Source of the DNA: Francisella endosymbiont of Ornithodoros moubata
Lineage (GTDB): Bacteria > Pseudomonadota > Gammaproteobacteria > Francisellales > Francisellaceae
Length of the DNA stretch: 64,000 nt
Assembly (NCBI GenBank): GCA_002095075.2
Contig: LVCE01000001.1
Span: forward strand, 1-64,000
Direction: 5' to 3'
Shown: positions 37,161-51,262 of the stretch, in pieces
How positions within the stretch are numbered: the first letter of the stretch is position 1
Layout of the letters: each line of letters starts with the position of its first letter
The notes under the pieces: generated by a model
What the model was told of the DNA's origin: nothing
Seen by the model: only the letters and a program-made list of their open reading frames with translations
The model's database searches: none
Translations under genes and position numbers: made by a program

Positions 37161-39693
37161 CTAGTTGTGTATATTCATTAATGAATAAGATTTCAAACCT
37201 AGAAGTTCGCCAGAGTTTACTGTTTGGATGGTTTCGGTACCCGCTTTTTCGTGATTTGCGACAATATGCCAAATTTTACTACTAGCTGGTATTGGCATAA
37301 GTGCATTAATATCATAACCATCTATAGAAGTCTCATTATAGATGACAATAATATCTTGCCAGCTATCACCATTAGCATCATTTTTGAAATGTGAAATAAT
37401 CACACCAGATTTAGAATCATTATGAGTGGTAGTCATATTTAAGTTATTTTCTATAGTTTCACGATCTTTCATTCTAAAAGCATGGTGCTCTTTTCTAATC
37501 TTAATAAGCCTCTTGCAATATAATCAAAGAATACTTTGTATAGAAGCTTATCTGACCAATGAAAAGCATTGATACTATCGCCACTTTTGTAACTGTTGTG
37601 ATAGCCTTGCTTGGTTCTGAGAAACTCTGAACCGCCATGAATAAAAGGTATACCTTGTACTGTTAAAACAATCCCTAAAGCAAGAGCATTTTGTCTAACA
37701 AAATGATGTTCAAAAATATTTTTAGGCAGGTTTTTACGATAATATCTATTGGGAATATCATGACTTTGGTTTTTTCAACCTGATTCCAAAGGGTGTAGTT
37801 ATCATGAGTATCGACATAGTTGACAGACTCACTAGGCATTGCTGTTAAGTTATAAATTGAGCCACGTAATCCTTCAATTACATTACCAATATTACCAGGA
37901 TTGTTATTGCCGCGAATAGCATCACAGAAATAATTATTAAATATTGAGATTGCTATTTCTTTGGGTGCCTTTATGAGTACCATTTACTAGTGGTGAGTCT
38001 CGCCTTTCCATGGCTCGCCATAAATACACTTGGATTGATTTGCTTAACTTTGGTAACGATATTTTTAATTGTATTGATATCAATAAGTTCCATTAAGTCA
38101 AAACGGATACCATCAATTTTGTAGTTTTTGACCTAGTCAATCACTGAGTCTTGGATAAACTTGCTAACCATAGGCTTTTCACTTGCTAATTCATTACCAC
38201 ATCCTGAACCATTGGTGAAATTGCCTAGTGTATTTGTTCTGAAATAATACTTAGGTACAATTTTGTCTAAATTTGAAGTTTCTGTCGTATAGTTATAAAC
38301 CATATCCATTATTACACCAATACCTTTTTGGTGAAAACTTAATATCATATTTCTAGCCCCTCTAATTCGTTGCAGAGGATCATAAGGGTTTATAGAATAG
38401 CTACCATCTGAGAGCATTATAGTTTTGTGGATTATAGCCTCAGTTGTGATTATCTTTTTCATTATTTTTTCTTCATTTACTGATGAAAAATCAAAAATTG
38501 GTAAAAGATGAATATGAGTAATTCCAAGCTCAACTAAGCTATCTATACCTATTGATACTTTTTGGTTTGTGACAGAATCTATATAATAAGTATTATTCTC
38601 AACCGTACCTAGATATTTTCCTCTTAATTCTTCGCTGATGCCATTTTCTAGACTAATCGTGAAATTGCGCAGGTGTACTTCATAGATGATAGTATCTTCT
38701 CTATTTATGCAATTATGGTTATGTTTTTGTTGCCATTGTTCGGAAGCAACTTTAGCATCATTAAGATCTACTAAGAAATATTTTTTGCAGTTTAGACCAA
38801 CTCGATAAACATATGGATCAACTACATAAGTTGTTTTAATACATCTTTGACCTTTGTTATCCAAATCTTCAAAATGTAATCTGTAGATGTAATATTTGTT
38901 TTCATAACTTTTACGACAAATTTCTATATGATGAGTACCATAGCTTCTCTCAGCTGTTAGCTCATGGACAAAATCTGGTTGCTTTTTATGTTGTTTAAAT
39001 CTTCGTTATAGAGTAGAACCTCAACAAATGTACAAGTGAATCTTTTCTTTTTTCTTTAACAACGGTAAATGTCCTTTGAGCCTTAAGTTCGGGATTATTT
39101 TTAGCAAAGCATGAAACTTTAACTTCTGTTAAATTACTGACACGAGGATCTATGAAAAGTTTACTATTAGCTAAAGTTATTTTTTGAATTTTAAGGGATG
39201 ACATCATTCAACATCGACAATGTTTTGATAGCCAGTAATTGATTTTGTTATAGCAATTAGCTCTAGGTTAAAACCAGGGATTACATAATTTTCAGAAGCT
39301 TTAATTTCGAGAGTACCTTTTGCTACTTGCCAATTAAAAGCTAAGTGGTATCAATCATGATCATTTATAGAAACCTTAAACTCTTCACCAGTTAGGCTTA
39401 CTAGGATGAATGAATATTGGTTTGTTTCTGCGTTAAGAGTTGATATATTAAAAACACCTTTGGTTAACCATAAACTCCCATCATCATTATCAGTAGTCCA
39501 AGTAAGCTTATACTCTTCAAGTTTTTACCAATTGTTAAATTAACAATTACATAACCATGTAAAAACCATCTGCTTGGATGCGAAACCTAATGCTATTAGT
39601 TTCAAAATCCAGGTAAATTTGATGAGTTGCGGTAAGGTGAGTGAAATTACCAAATTTATATTGTATCTATATATTTCGATTTGTTGCTGGCAT
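37161..39693 (-). pseudogene. pulB: Pullulanase (GH13 debranching enzyme) pseudogene
   Basis: Recognisable pieces are an N-terminal carbohydrate-binding region (IRFRIQADGFYMVM), TYVVDPYVYRVGLNCKKYFL, TIIYEVHLRNFT, LGITHIHLLPIFDFSSVNEE, INPYDPLQRIRGARNMILSF, GIGVIMDMVYNYT, PKYYFRTNTLGNFTNGSGCG, NYVDTHDNYTLWNQV and the C-terminal VIYNETSIDGYDINALMPIP. This is the order of type I pullulanases, which hydrolyse alpha-1,6 branch bonds. Many frameshifts, stops and losses are present. It lies 32 bases after glgB on the same strand. Confidence 0.88.
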
Positions 39694-39725
39694 AAACTGT
39701 TAAATCTCTATTGTAAAAAAATTAG

Positions 39726-41662
39726 TTATTTGATAAATTTGATTACGAGTGTTGCCATAGGTGGGGTTTTGATTGTAACTCTCTGCTCAAAACCATGTGA
39801 TGATTGTGGTGAGGTGAAAATCTCTGCAGTCATAACTTGCCTTAGCCACCGAATTCAAGAATATCAGAGTTGAGTACCTCTTTGTATGACCCCGCATCTG
39901 GAATTCCTAAATGATAGTCATAATATGTCATAGGAGTAAAATTACAAATAAAAATCAGTTTTTGTTTATCATCTTTACTACTTCTGATAAAAGATAGAAT
40001 ACTTTGCTGAGAATTATCAGCATCTATCCATCTGAAACCATGATATTCATAGTCACACTACCATAGTGCAGCTTCACTATAATAAAAGTCATTTAGCTTT
40101 TTGAAGAAGTAAAGAGTTTGTTTATGAGCATCGTATTCATTAATTACCTGCCATTGAAGTTGCTCATATTCACGCCATTCAACAAATTGACCAAACTCAC
40201 TACCCATAAAGATAAGCTTTTTACCTGGATGTCCAACCATGTATGACATATATAAGCTATAAATAAGCGTAGTCCAGTATATTTTATTCCACAAGTCTTC
40301 CCCCACATTCTATTGATAAAAGATTTCTTGTCACCAGCTACCTCATCATGCAAGATTGAGAGAATAAACTTTTTTGAATAATGAGATACCATAGAAAAAG
40401 TTATCAAGTTGTGATGATACTTGCAATAAATGGGATCTAGCGAAATATATCTCAACGTATTATTCATCCAACCCATATTCCATTTAAAGTTAAATCCTAA
40501 ACCACCTTGCTAAGCAGGAGTTGTGATATCTGGCCAAGAGGAAGATTCTTCAGCAATGGTAATAAAACACCTTTACAGGCGTGTTTTAGAACACCATTTA
40601 GCTCCTTTAAGGAAAGCTATACCTTCAAGATTTTCATGACCACAATAAATATTAGGTATCCACTGACCATCTTCTCTATCATAATTAAGATAAAGAATAT
40701 TTGACACTACATCAATACGCAATCCGTCTATATAAAACTCATTAATACAGTACATTGCATTTGAAAGCAAAAGATATTTTACTTCATTTCTGCCTAAGTC
40801 AAAATTATGCGTTACTCAACCTTTGTTAATTGCTTTTGTAGGCTCTTGATATTCATAGCACTGACTACTATCAAAGTATATTAATCCATGTTGATATTTA
40901 CAGAAATGTCCTGGAACCCAATCTAAAATTACACCTATATCATCATTGTGTAGCTTATCTACTAGACGCTTAAAGCCAATTATATCACCATGACGACTAT
41001 TCACAGAATAAAATCTAGTTGGCTGATATCCCCATGAAGCATCTAATGGGTGTTCGTGTAACGGTATAAATTCAACATGAGTATAGCCCATGTCTTTGAT
41101 GTATTGAGGTAGAGTTTCACTTAGCTCATCGTATGTTATGAATTTGCCATCTTTAGTTTTCCAGGAAGCTAAATGTAGCTCATAAACATTCATAGGATTA
41201 TCATAGTAGTAAGTTTTAGCGCGTTTTTCTAGCCATTTATCATCACTCCAAGTATATTCTGTTTCTGTAGTGATTATAGAAGCTGTATTTGGTCTTAATT
41301 CAGAGAAAAAGCATAAAGATTACTTTTATAGACATAATAATTAGTATCTTTGTTAGTTACTACAAACTTATATTTATTACTATTTTTTTGCATTTGCGAT
41401 AAAAACAGTTCACAATCCTACTTGATTAATAGCACTCATGTAGTTGCTACCTTGAATTTTCTAGTGACTAAAATCACCAATAACACAGATACTTTTAGCA
41501 TTAGGAGCCTAAGTGGTAAATCTTATACCATCAACACCATTTTCATGAGTTTTATGAGCTCCCATAAAATTATAGGTATATATATGTTTTTATACTATAG
41601 AAAAGCTTATCTAGAAAATAGCTTTAGCTAGAAGTCTGTAAATATTCTTTTAAATACTTCAT
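39726..41662 (-). pseudogene. glgB: 1,4-alpha-glucan branching enzyme pseudogene
   Basis: Near full length (about 645 codons) but with more than eight lesions. Pieces in order: MKYLKEYLQTSS, FMGAHKTHENGVDGIRF, APNAKSICVIGDFS (CBM48), [67 protein letters not shown] (nucleophile Asp in D-G-L-R-x-D), [56 protein letters not shown] and a C-terminal LVIKFIK. It adds alpha-1,6 branches in glycogen. It is divergent from pgm. Confidence 0.92.
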
Positions 41663-41836
41663 TAATTACAATCTTAATAGTTTATTATGAGCTTAGTAAA
41701 TTAGATAATTAAGATAAAAAATAATTTTACAAATAATACAATTTATTGGTTATTCTAAATTCAAGGAGATAGTGATAAGATGAATAATATAGGCTTTAAC
41801 AATAAGCTACCTAACATCGACTAACTCACTATTTAG

Positions 41837-43495
<1,659 letters not shown>

Positions 43496-43527
43496 ATAAA
43501 AAATTTTAACACAAAGGAGTTTATGAT

Positions 43528-44802
43528 ATGGATAATCATAATTGATCATATCAGTTGTACAAAAAAGTTATGGCATTAGTTTTAGCTGGAGGCGTGGATC
43601 ACATTTATACAACTTAACTGATTAGAGCAAAACTAGCAGTATACTTCGGAGGTAAATTCAGGATTATTGATTTTGCTTTATCCAACTGTTTGAACTATGG
43701 TATTCGTAAGATAAGGGTAGTAACTCAGTATAAATCACATTCACTATTATGCCATTTACAGCGTGGTTGGGATTTTTTTACGTGTCGAGCTAAATGAATT
43801 TATAGATCTTTTACCAGTACAGTAAAGGGTTGATGAAGAGCATTGGTATAGAGGTACAGTTGATGCTGTTTACCAGAATATCGATATTTTACGCTCTATG
43901 GTCCTGAGTATGTGGTAATTCTTGCTGGGGATCATATATACAAGATGGATTATTCAGTTATGCTTAAAGATCATGTTAAAAGTGGTTACAAGTGTACTGT
44001 AGGATGTGTTGAAATTGATAAAGAAGAAGCTTTTGCATTTGGTATAATGGGTGTTGATAAAGAGCGTAGAGTAACTAGTTTTATAGAAAAACCACAAAAA
44101 GATGCGCCTACTACTATACCAGGAGACCCTAATAGATGTCTAGCTAGTATGGGTATTTATCTATTTAACTCAGACTACTTGATATGACTTGCTTGAGGAA
44201 GATATTGCTAATAAGGCATCAAGTCATGATTTTGATAAAGATATAATCCCAAGGATAGTTAAGGAGAACCAAGCTTTGGTTCACCCATTTAGTATGTCTT
44301 GTGTGCCAAGAGATGATGGTGTTGAGCCATACTGGCTAGATGCTGGTACTATTGATGCTTTCTGGGAATCTAACCTTAATTTGGTAGCAAATATGCCTGA
44401 GCTAAATATCTATGATAAAGATTGGCCAGTTTGGACAGCACAAGAACAGCTACCACCAGCTAAATTTGTTCATGATAGAAAAGGTAAGCATGGTGTTATT
44501 ACCAATACTTTAGCTGCTAGTGGCTGTATTGTTTTAGGTTCAGAGATATCAAAATCGCTTATGTTTTCAAACGTTAGAATCTCGTCTAACTGTGTTATAG
44601 ATCAGTGTGTAATTATGCCTGATGTTATTGGTGAGAATTGTCGCTTGGAAAAAGTTATAGTAGATAGAGGTTGTGTATTCCTGATGGCATGGTTATCGGT
44701 GAGAATCCTAAAGAGGATGCTAAAAATTTTTTTAGGACTGACAAAAGGGTGGTATTAGTTACTAAACAAATGATTGATAACTTAAAAAATAAATTAGTGT
44801 AA
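43528..44802 (+). pseudogene. glgC: Glucose-1-phosphate adenylyltransferase pseudogene
   Basis: It follows AAGGAG and pgm directly. It reads MALVLAGG, then shifts within the nucleotide-binding G-G-x-G-S-R-L loop. It continues with [107 protein letters not shown] and a C-terminal beta-helix. Length is normal (about 425 codons) but at least five frameshifts or stops interrupt it. The enzyme would make ADP-glucose for glycogen. Confidence 0.93.
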
Positions 44803-44811
44803 TAAGAAATT

Positions 44812-46270
44812 ATGCGATTTTTACATGTATGTAGTGAGCTATATCCATTACTAAAAACAGGCTGGTTAGCAGATGTTACAGCAGCTTTACCTCCAGCATT
44901 ATCTAAGTTTGGTGTTGATAGTAGAGTTTTAGTTCCTGGATTTCCAGCATTTATTAAATGCTGTTGAGAATAAAGAACTTTTGCTTAAGCTTACAGGACG
45001 ATTTGACAGTGATGAAATAGCAATTTTTTTAGCTAAGATTCCTGACTCAAAGCTTAACATATATGTAATTGATGCTCCTAATCTATATAATCGCCTTGGT
45101 AATCCTTATGAAGATAATAAAAATCAAGCTTATTCAGATAACTACTTAAGGTTTGCTTCGTTAGCTTGGGTTGCAGTAAGACTTTCTGAGGAGTTATATT
45201 CTCATTGGAGACCAAATATAGTGCATAGTCATGACTGGCACGCTGGGCTAGTTACCTGCATACATAAATAAAGGTAAGTGAAATTGCTACGTGGATAAAA
45301 ACTGTCAAAACTGTCTTTACAATACATAATCTTACGTATCAAGGACTTTTCCACTAAGTGTTTCTAGATTTGCCTGGTCATTTTTTTAAGCATAAATGGT
45401 TTAGAGTTTTATGGTCAAGTATCTTTTATGAAGGCAGGATTATACTTTACTGATAAGATTACTATAGTTAGTCCAACATATGCTAAGGAAATACAAACTT
45501 ATCAACAGGAGTGTGGTCTTGAGGGTTTACTGGTAGATCGTCACAATGATTTATATGGCGTTTTAAACGGGGTAGATCCGCAAATATGGAATCCTAAGAA
45601 AGATTCTTTGATTGCTGCTAATTTACTCTATTACTACAGTGGCTGCAAGTAAAGTGTAAAACAGCTCTGCAAGAAATGACAGGTCTAGCAAAAAAAGAAG
45701 ATCACGTTTGTTTGGTATAGTCGTCTAACTGAGCAGAAAGGCTTAAATCTGCTAATTGAAGCTTTAGTAAAGATAATAAATAGAGGCAGACAAGTAGTAT
45801 TGCTAGGTAGTGGTGATAAATCTCTTGAGGATGTTTTTGTAACTGCAGCTGAAAAATACCCTAAGTCAATTGCTGTACATATAGGTTATGATGGAGAGCA
45901 AGCTCATCATATTAGTTGCTGGTTGAAATGTGATACTGGTACCATCACGCTTTGAACCATGTGGTTTAACACAACTATATGGCTTAACTTATAGTACTTT
46001 ATCATTAGTCCATAAAGTTGGTGGATTATTGATACTGTTACAGATGCTTCTTTGGAGAATTTAGCTGAAGGTACTGCTACTGGATTTGTTTTTGATGAAT
46101 TTAGTGTTGGGAGTTTGTTATTAGAAATTCGTAGAGCTTTTGCTTTATATAATCGTAAGACAGATTGGAAGAAAGTTAGAAAAACAGCTATACAACAGAA
46201 AGTAACTTGGGACTCATCAGCTGAAAAAATATATCAAATATATAAAAATTTAGTCCGAGAAAATAGTTAA
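44812..46270 (+). pseudogene. glgA: Glycogen synthase pseudogene
   Basis: It begins [20 protein letters not shown], where the ADP-glucose motif KTGGLADV has one Gly changed to Trp, and continues [20 protein letters not shown]. Later pieces are [87 protein letters not shown] and YKNLVRENS. About 486 codons, normal size, with five or more frameshifts. It starts 9 bases after glgC, as in an intact operon. Confidence 0.93.
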
Positions 46271-46374
46271 ATAATCTTATGTATCTTGCATAGAAAATAT
46301 TTTAATGACATTATATTCTTTATTGAAATCAATATTTTAAACTCAAGTCAATTTCTTATTAAAGGTTTTGTATC

Positions 46375-47125
46375 ATGAATGAAAAAATCAAATTAAATTA
46401 TATCTTGAAAAAATAATAAATTGTGATGTAAATACAGCAAATGATAAGGATTTATATTATGCATTACTAACTTATGCTAAAGATCAGACTGTAAAACTTT
46501 CAGAGCAAGCCTAAAAATTTATTATATTTCTAGTGAATTAGAAAGTAGCAAAGATATTGTACAGATTGAGGAGTTTGAGCCAGAGCCATCACTTGGTAAT
46601 GGTGGTCTAGGTAGATTAGCTGCATGTTTCTTAGATTCTATAGCATTACTAGGTATTCCTGGTACAGGTAATATGAAATTTATGTTAAATGGTGCTATTA
46701 AACTTGGTACTATGGATGGTGCTAATGTTGAGATTGCTGATTTGGCAGGAAGTGCAAATATTTATACTTTTGGTAAAGATAGTAACACTATTATTGATTT
46801 ATATAAAACTAGTGTTTATAAAGTTATTGAGTACTATAATAATCCAGTTATTTAAAATGCTGTAGATTTTATAACTTCACCACAATGCTGACTATTGGTG
46901 ATAAAGATAAATTAACTAGAATATTTAATGAGCTTATCAATAAAGATTGGTTTATAACTTTAATTGACTTGGTTAATTTATATTAAGATCAAAGACAAAA
47001 TGCTTAGAGGTTATGAAAATCGCGAAGATTGGTTAAGAATGAGTTTAGTAAATACTGCTAAGTCAGGCTTCTTTAGTTCTGATAGAACTATTGGAGAGTA
47101 TAGTAAGTATATCTCGAAAATCTAA
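46375..47125 (+). pseudogene. glgP: Glycogen phosphorylase pseudogene with large deletion
   Basis: Only about 250 of the expected 750-830 codons remain. The N-terminal part reads MNEKIKLNYILKK with a frameshift, then [20 protein letters not shown] followed by ALLGIPG. The sequence then jumps to [20 protein letters not shown], which in the family lies some 450 residues later near the PLP site. It ends with RNTAKSGFFSSDRTIGEY-like residues (LVNTAKSGFFSSDRTIGEYS) and KYISKI. The enzyme would release glucose-1-P from glycogen. Confidence 0.92.
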
Positions 47126-47155
47126 GATTACTTGAATTTAAATAAGAGAAAATCT

Positions 47156-48551
47156 ATGAAAAAAGCTGGATTATTGTTAGCTATTTCAAGTTTACCTAGT
47201 GAGTTTGGTATAGGCGACTTAGGTGAGAGTACTTATGAGTTTGTTGATATTTTCAAACAAACAGATACTAAGATTTGGCAAGTATTACTACTTACACCAT
47301 TAGGTTTTAGTAATTCCGCCACATCAGTGTAGTCCTTCTTTTGCAAGTGATGAAATATATATTGCTGTTGATAAGTTAGTAGAGATTAGCTTATGGATAG
47401 TAAAGATCTTCATCATTTTAATGTAGATACAGGTATTATCGAGTATTATGCTGTAGAGTTCACAAAAACCAGTATCTAAAAAAAGCTTTTGGAAATTTTA
47501 ATAAATCACAAAACTCAGAGCTTAAATCAGCATATCAAAAGTTTGTAACTGAAAATGACTGGGTTAAGATATTATGTTATATTTTAAAGCTTTTAGAAAG
47601 ACTAATGATAACCAAGCTTGGAATTTCTGGCCTCAAGATTATAAAAGTTGGATTAAAGAAAGAACTATAGGATTTGAGCAGTTTCAAGAAGAAATAGATT
47701 ACCAAATATTTTTACAATTTATCTTCTATAAGCAGTGGTTTTAGCTAAGGGATTATGCTAATAAAAATAATATTTAGGTTTTGACTTTGCTGATGTCTGT
47801 GAACATCAGGAAGTGTTTTTATTAGATAAAAACCAAAATCCAACTTTTGTGGCTGGTGTTCCTCTTGATTTTTTCTCATAAACTGGTCAATTATGGGGAA
47901 ATCCTTTATATAACTGGGATAGGTTACAGGAGATAAATTTTGACTTTTGGATTGAGCGTTTAGAAGGTGACTTTAAACTATTTTATATTGTTAGAATTGA
48001 TCATTTTAGAGCATTTGATACATATTGGAAGATTCATGCAAGCCCAAAAACTGCGGTGATTGGCAAGTAGATTGAAGCGCCTGGATATGATTTTTGACAC
48101 AGTATATAAGCGTATTCCTAATGCTAATATTATTGCTGAAGATTTGGGAGATTTACGTCAAGAAGTATTTGAATTGCGTGATCACTATAATCTAAAAGGC
48201 ATGAAAGTCTTCCCATTTCATTTTGATCTTAAAACAGCTAGATTTATTGATGACGCTAATATTATTGCCTACTCAGGTATTCATAATAATAACACCTTAA
48301 AAGGTTGGTATTTCGATGAGCTAAATAGATATCAAAGAAAACTACTAAAGCGATATTTTGGAGCTAGCTGTATAGCTGAGTATGTGATCTTGCCACTACA
48401 AGATATTTTAGAGTTAGATAGTGAGGCTAGACTAAATACTCCTAGCACAGTTTGGTCATCTAATTAGCAATGGAAATTGGTTGATTTTTCATCACTCAAA
48501 ATTAAAGTAACCTGGTTATCACAGCAGTTAGCTAATTCTAAGTGTTGCTAA
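47156..48551 (+). pseudogene. malQ: 4-alpha-glucanotransferase (amylomaltase) pseudogene
   Basis: Starts MKKAGLLLAISSLPSEFGIG, then DLGESTYEFVDIFKQTDTKI. Further pieces are PPHQCSPSFASDEIYIAVDK, WNFWPQDYKSW, ADVCEHQEVFLLDKNQNPTF, YNWDRLQEINFDFWIERL, RIDHFRAFDTYWKIHA, NANIIAEDLGDLRQEVFELR, GMKVFPFHFD and HNNNTLKGWYFDEL, ending RLNTPSTVW and beyond. Family order and length (about 465 codons) are preserved, with about eight lesions. It disproportionates maltodextrins and is the last gene of the cluster. Confidence 0.92.
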
Positions 48552-48640
48552 TATTTTGATACTTTTATAAGATACTTATTGATAGCTAAATGTGATAAAA
48601 TCTTTTACAAAGTTATAACTATGTGAAGATTTTAATTATT

Positions 48641-49525
48641 ATGCTTACATTTCAAGAAATTATTTTAAAGTTACATCATTATTGGGCTTCAAAAGGTTGT
48701 GCAATTATTCAACCATTAGATATGGAAGTGGGTGCTGGAACATTTCATCCGGCAACTACATTAAGAGCAATAGGTCCAGAGCCTTGGACAGCTGCATATA
48801 TACAGCCATCAAGAAGACCTACAGATGGTCGCTACGGTGAGAATTCAAATCGTACACAACACTACTACCAATATCAAGTTGTGATGAAACCATCACCAGA
48901 TGATATTCAAGAGTTATATCTTGGTTCGCTTAGAGAGCTTGGTATTGATCTATTAGAGAACGATATTCGTTTTGTGGAAGATAACTGGGAATCACCAACA
49001 TTAGGTGCTTGGGGTCTTGGTTGGGAAGTATGGTCAAATGGTATGGAGATTACACAGTTTACATATTTCCAGCAAGTTGGCGGCCTTGAGTGTAAGCCGG
49101 TGATGGGTGAGATTACTTACGGTCTTGAGCGACTAGCAATGTATATCCAAAATGTTGATAGTATGTATGATATCTTATGGGTAAATACGCAGAATGGTCC
49201 TTTGTACTATCGAGATGTGTTTTTGCAAAATGAAGTTGAGATGTCGACTTATAACTTTGAAGAGGCAAATGTCGATGAGCTATTTAAGCAGTTTGATTTA
49301 TTAGAGAAAGAAGGTTATCGATTAGTTGAGAAAAATCTGCCTATACCTGCTTATGAGTTTGTGTTAAAAGCATCGCATACATTTAACTTATTAGATGCTC
49401 GCCATGCGATATCTGTTACAGAAAGACAAGGCTATATTCTAAGAGTTAGAAAGTTAGCTCTAGAAGTTGCTAAAGAATACTATAGTGCTAGAGAAAAGCT
49501 AGGTTTCCCTGCTTTTAAAAAATAA
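48641..49525 (+). CDS. glyQ: Glycyl-tRNA synthetase alpha subunit
   Basis: This 294-residue subunit charges tRNA-Gly together with GlyS, which is not in the window. [60 protein letters not shown] and [20 protein letters not shown] are nearly invariant family blocks. The ATG at 48641 is preferred over an upstream in-frame GTG, since the family starts here. It stands alone after the dead glycogen cluster, with two strong hairpins downstream. Confidence 0.96.
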   Translation: MLTFQEIILKLHHYWASKGCAIIQPLDMEVGAGTFHPATTLRAIGPEPWTAAYIQPSRRPTDGRYGENSNRTQHYYQYQVVMKPSPDDIQELYLGSLRELGIDLLENDIRFVEDNWESPTLGAWGLGWEVWSNGMEITQFTYFQQVGGLECKPVMGEITYGLERLAMYIQNVDSMYDILWVNTQNGPLYYRDVFLQNEVEMSTYNFEEANVDELFKQFDLLEKEGYRLVEKNLPIPAYEFVLKASHTFNLLDARHAISVTERQGYILRVRKLALEVAKEYYSAREKLGFPAFKK

Positions 49526-49564
49526 TTTTAAAGACTTTACTAACTTACTGTGTAAGTTTTAGCG

Positions 49565-49596
49565 ACATACTTTTTGCAATAGCAGAAAAAGTATGT
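49565..49596 (+). terminator. 11-bp hairpin downstream of glyQ
   Basis: ACATACTTTTT (49565-49575) pairs exactly with AAAAAGTATGT (49586-49596) around a 10-base loop. The stem can be lengthened by TTTTA/TAAAA and TAAG/CTTA to about 49551-49608. It lies 40 bases after the glyQ stop, where a terminator is expected, though no pure T-run follows. Confidence 0.5.
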
Positions 49597-49629
49597 AAAA
49601 CTGCTTAGCACATGTTCACGCTTTATTGT

Positions 49630-49692
49630 AAGTCATAGATATCTACAAAAACTTGCAGGTTCGAACAGTTGTAGAGATTGATTCTATGACTT
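49630..49692. repeat. 10-bp perfect inverted repeat with nested stem, upstream of murE
   Basis: AAGTCATAGA (49630-49639) matches TCTATGACTT (49683-49692) in inverse orientation. Inside, TCTAC (49642-49646) pairs with GTAGA (49671-49675) around a loop containing GGTTCGAAC. It ends 40 bases before the murE ATG and may shape the murE mRNA leader. Confidence 0.5.
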
Positions 49693-49732
49693 TAATAATA
49701 GCTTGCCACAATGCTTTATTTGCAGTGAAAAA

Positions 49733-51262
49733 ATGAAAAATCAAAATCAAATATTAGAATTCCTTGGGATTAAGGCTTTAGATGATAAAAATCTTCAAAT
49801 TCAATCACTCTATTTAGATAGTCGTAAATGTGATGATAAATCGGCATTTATAGCGCTAAAAGGTCAAACTACTGACGGTAATAAATATATTACTAATGTT
49901 TTGGCTAAAAGCGTAAGACTTGTTTTATGTGATAATCCTAAGCTAGCTAATGGAGAAAATATTTTTTTTGTAGATAATCTAAAGGATAGGCTCAGTGAAT
50001 TAGCAAAATGGTTTTATGATTATAGGAAACCAAAGAATATAATAGGAATAACAAGCACAAATGGTAAGACTTCTATTTCTAATTATATTGCCCAGTTTTT
50101 AGATTTAAGTTCGCAAAAAATATTACTTCTAGGTACAAATGGTAATGGTATCTATCCTGTTTTGAAAGAAAGCACTCATACAACGCTAGATGTTTTATCA
50201 TTATATGAGGTTATATTTAGATTTAACTCATCTGATAAAGTACTACATCGTCTTGCTTTGCAATCTAGCCCTTCACATTTCGACAATCTCAGTGATCATA
50301 AAGGTGAATTGAAAAACTTAGTAATGGAAGTTTCTTCACATTCATTAGATCAAAAGCGTGTTGCTGGTTTAGATTTTGATATTGCAGTATTTAGTAATCT
50401 TAGTCATGATCATCTTGATTATCATAAAACTATGGATAATTATTTTGAGACTAAAGCTAAGTTATTTAAGTTTAAAAGCCTAAAAAAAGCTGTAATAAAT
50501 ATAGATGATGAATATGGTCAAAAGCTTTGTGAAATTTGTGATTGCGATTTTATAACTGTTAGCTTAAAATCAAAAAATGCTGATTTCTATATAAGTGTCA
50601 AAAATATCCATAATATGCAAACAAGCTTTGATTTGTATGTTTCTCAAAAGTATATAGGTACTTATCAAACATCTTTAGTTGGTGAGTTTAATCTAATGAA
50701 TTTAGGTTTAAGCCTAGTTGCATTGTATGGTTATGTTGCTAGAGAACAACTTTTAGCAAGTATCACTAGAATTAAGCCAGTAAAAGGGCGTATGGAAATT
50801 ATTGATTTAGATAATAGTGCTAAGGTTATAATAGATTATGCACATACTCCTGATGCTTTAGAAAAGGCATTACAGACTTTAAAACAATATTCAAAATCTA
50901 ATTTGTGGTGTATATTTGGCTGTGGTGGAGATAGAGATCCAACCAAAAGACCTAAAATGGCTCAAATAGCTGAGAGATATGCTAATAAAATAGTAGTTAC
51001 AGAAGATAATTCTCGCTTTGAGAATATTGAAAATATTTTTATTGATATTAAGAAAGGTTTTAATCATCCAGAAAAACATATTTTTATTACCTCTCGTGAA
51101 AAGGCTATCAAGTATAGTATAGAGAATATAAGTCAAGGCGATATTATTCTTTTAGCTGGTAAAGGTCATGAGTGTTATCTTGATAAAAATGGTGTTAAAG
51201 AGCATTTTGATGAGCGAGAGGTTATAGCTGAGTATAAGAAAAATACCCCCTTCAACACTTGA
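49733..51262 (+). CDS. murE: UDP-MurNAc-L-Ala-D-Glu:meso-DAP ligase
   Basis: This 509-residue cytosolic enzyme adds meso-diaminopimelate to the peptidoglycan precursor. The ATP loop is GITSTNGKTS. Also seen are SSHSLDQKRVAGLDFDIAVF and HDHLDYHKT, then FGCGGDRDPTKRP. The DAP-specificity motif usually written DNPR is DNSR here (VTEDNSRFENIE). I chose the ATG at 49733; an earlier in-frame TTG adds ten residues without family resemblance. murF follows 31 bases later. Confidence 0.94.
   Translation: MKNQNQILEFLGIKALDDKNLQIQSLYLDSRKCDDKSAFIALKGQTTDGNKYITNVLAKSVRLVLCDNPKLANGENIFFVDNLKDRLSELAKWFYDYRKPKNIIGITSTNGKTSISNYIAQFLDLSSQKILLLGTNGNGIYPVLKESTHTTLDVLSLYEVIFRFNSSDKVLHRLALQSSPSHFDNLSDHKGELKNLVMEVSSHSLDQKRVAGLDFDIAVFSNLSHDHLDYHKTMDNYFETKAKLFKFKSLKKAVINIDDEYGQKLCEICDCDFITVSLKSKNADFYISVKNIHNMQTSFDLYVSQKYIGTYQTSLVGEFNLMNLGLSLVALYGYVAREQLLASITRIKPVKGRMEIIDLDNSAKVIIDYAHTPDALEKALQTLKQYSKSNLWCIFGCGGDRDPTKRPKMAQIAERYANKIVVTEDNSRFENIENIFIDIKKGFNHPEKHIFITSREKAIKYSIENISQGDIILLAGKGHECYLDKNGVKEHFDEREVIAEYKKNTPFNT

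Noticed and set aside
39574-39873. Plus-strand frame of 99 codons
   Set aside because: It lies antisense over the 3' end of glgB and the 5' end of pulB, whose decayed minus-strand readings explain the sequence.
49630-49692. tRNA-like GGTTCGAAC sequence
   Set aside because: There is no 7-bp acceptor stem, anticodon arm or correct spacing; the bases form the loop of another inverted repeat.
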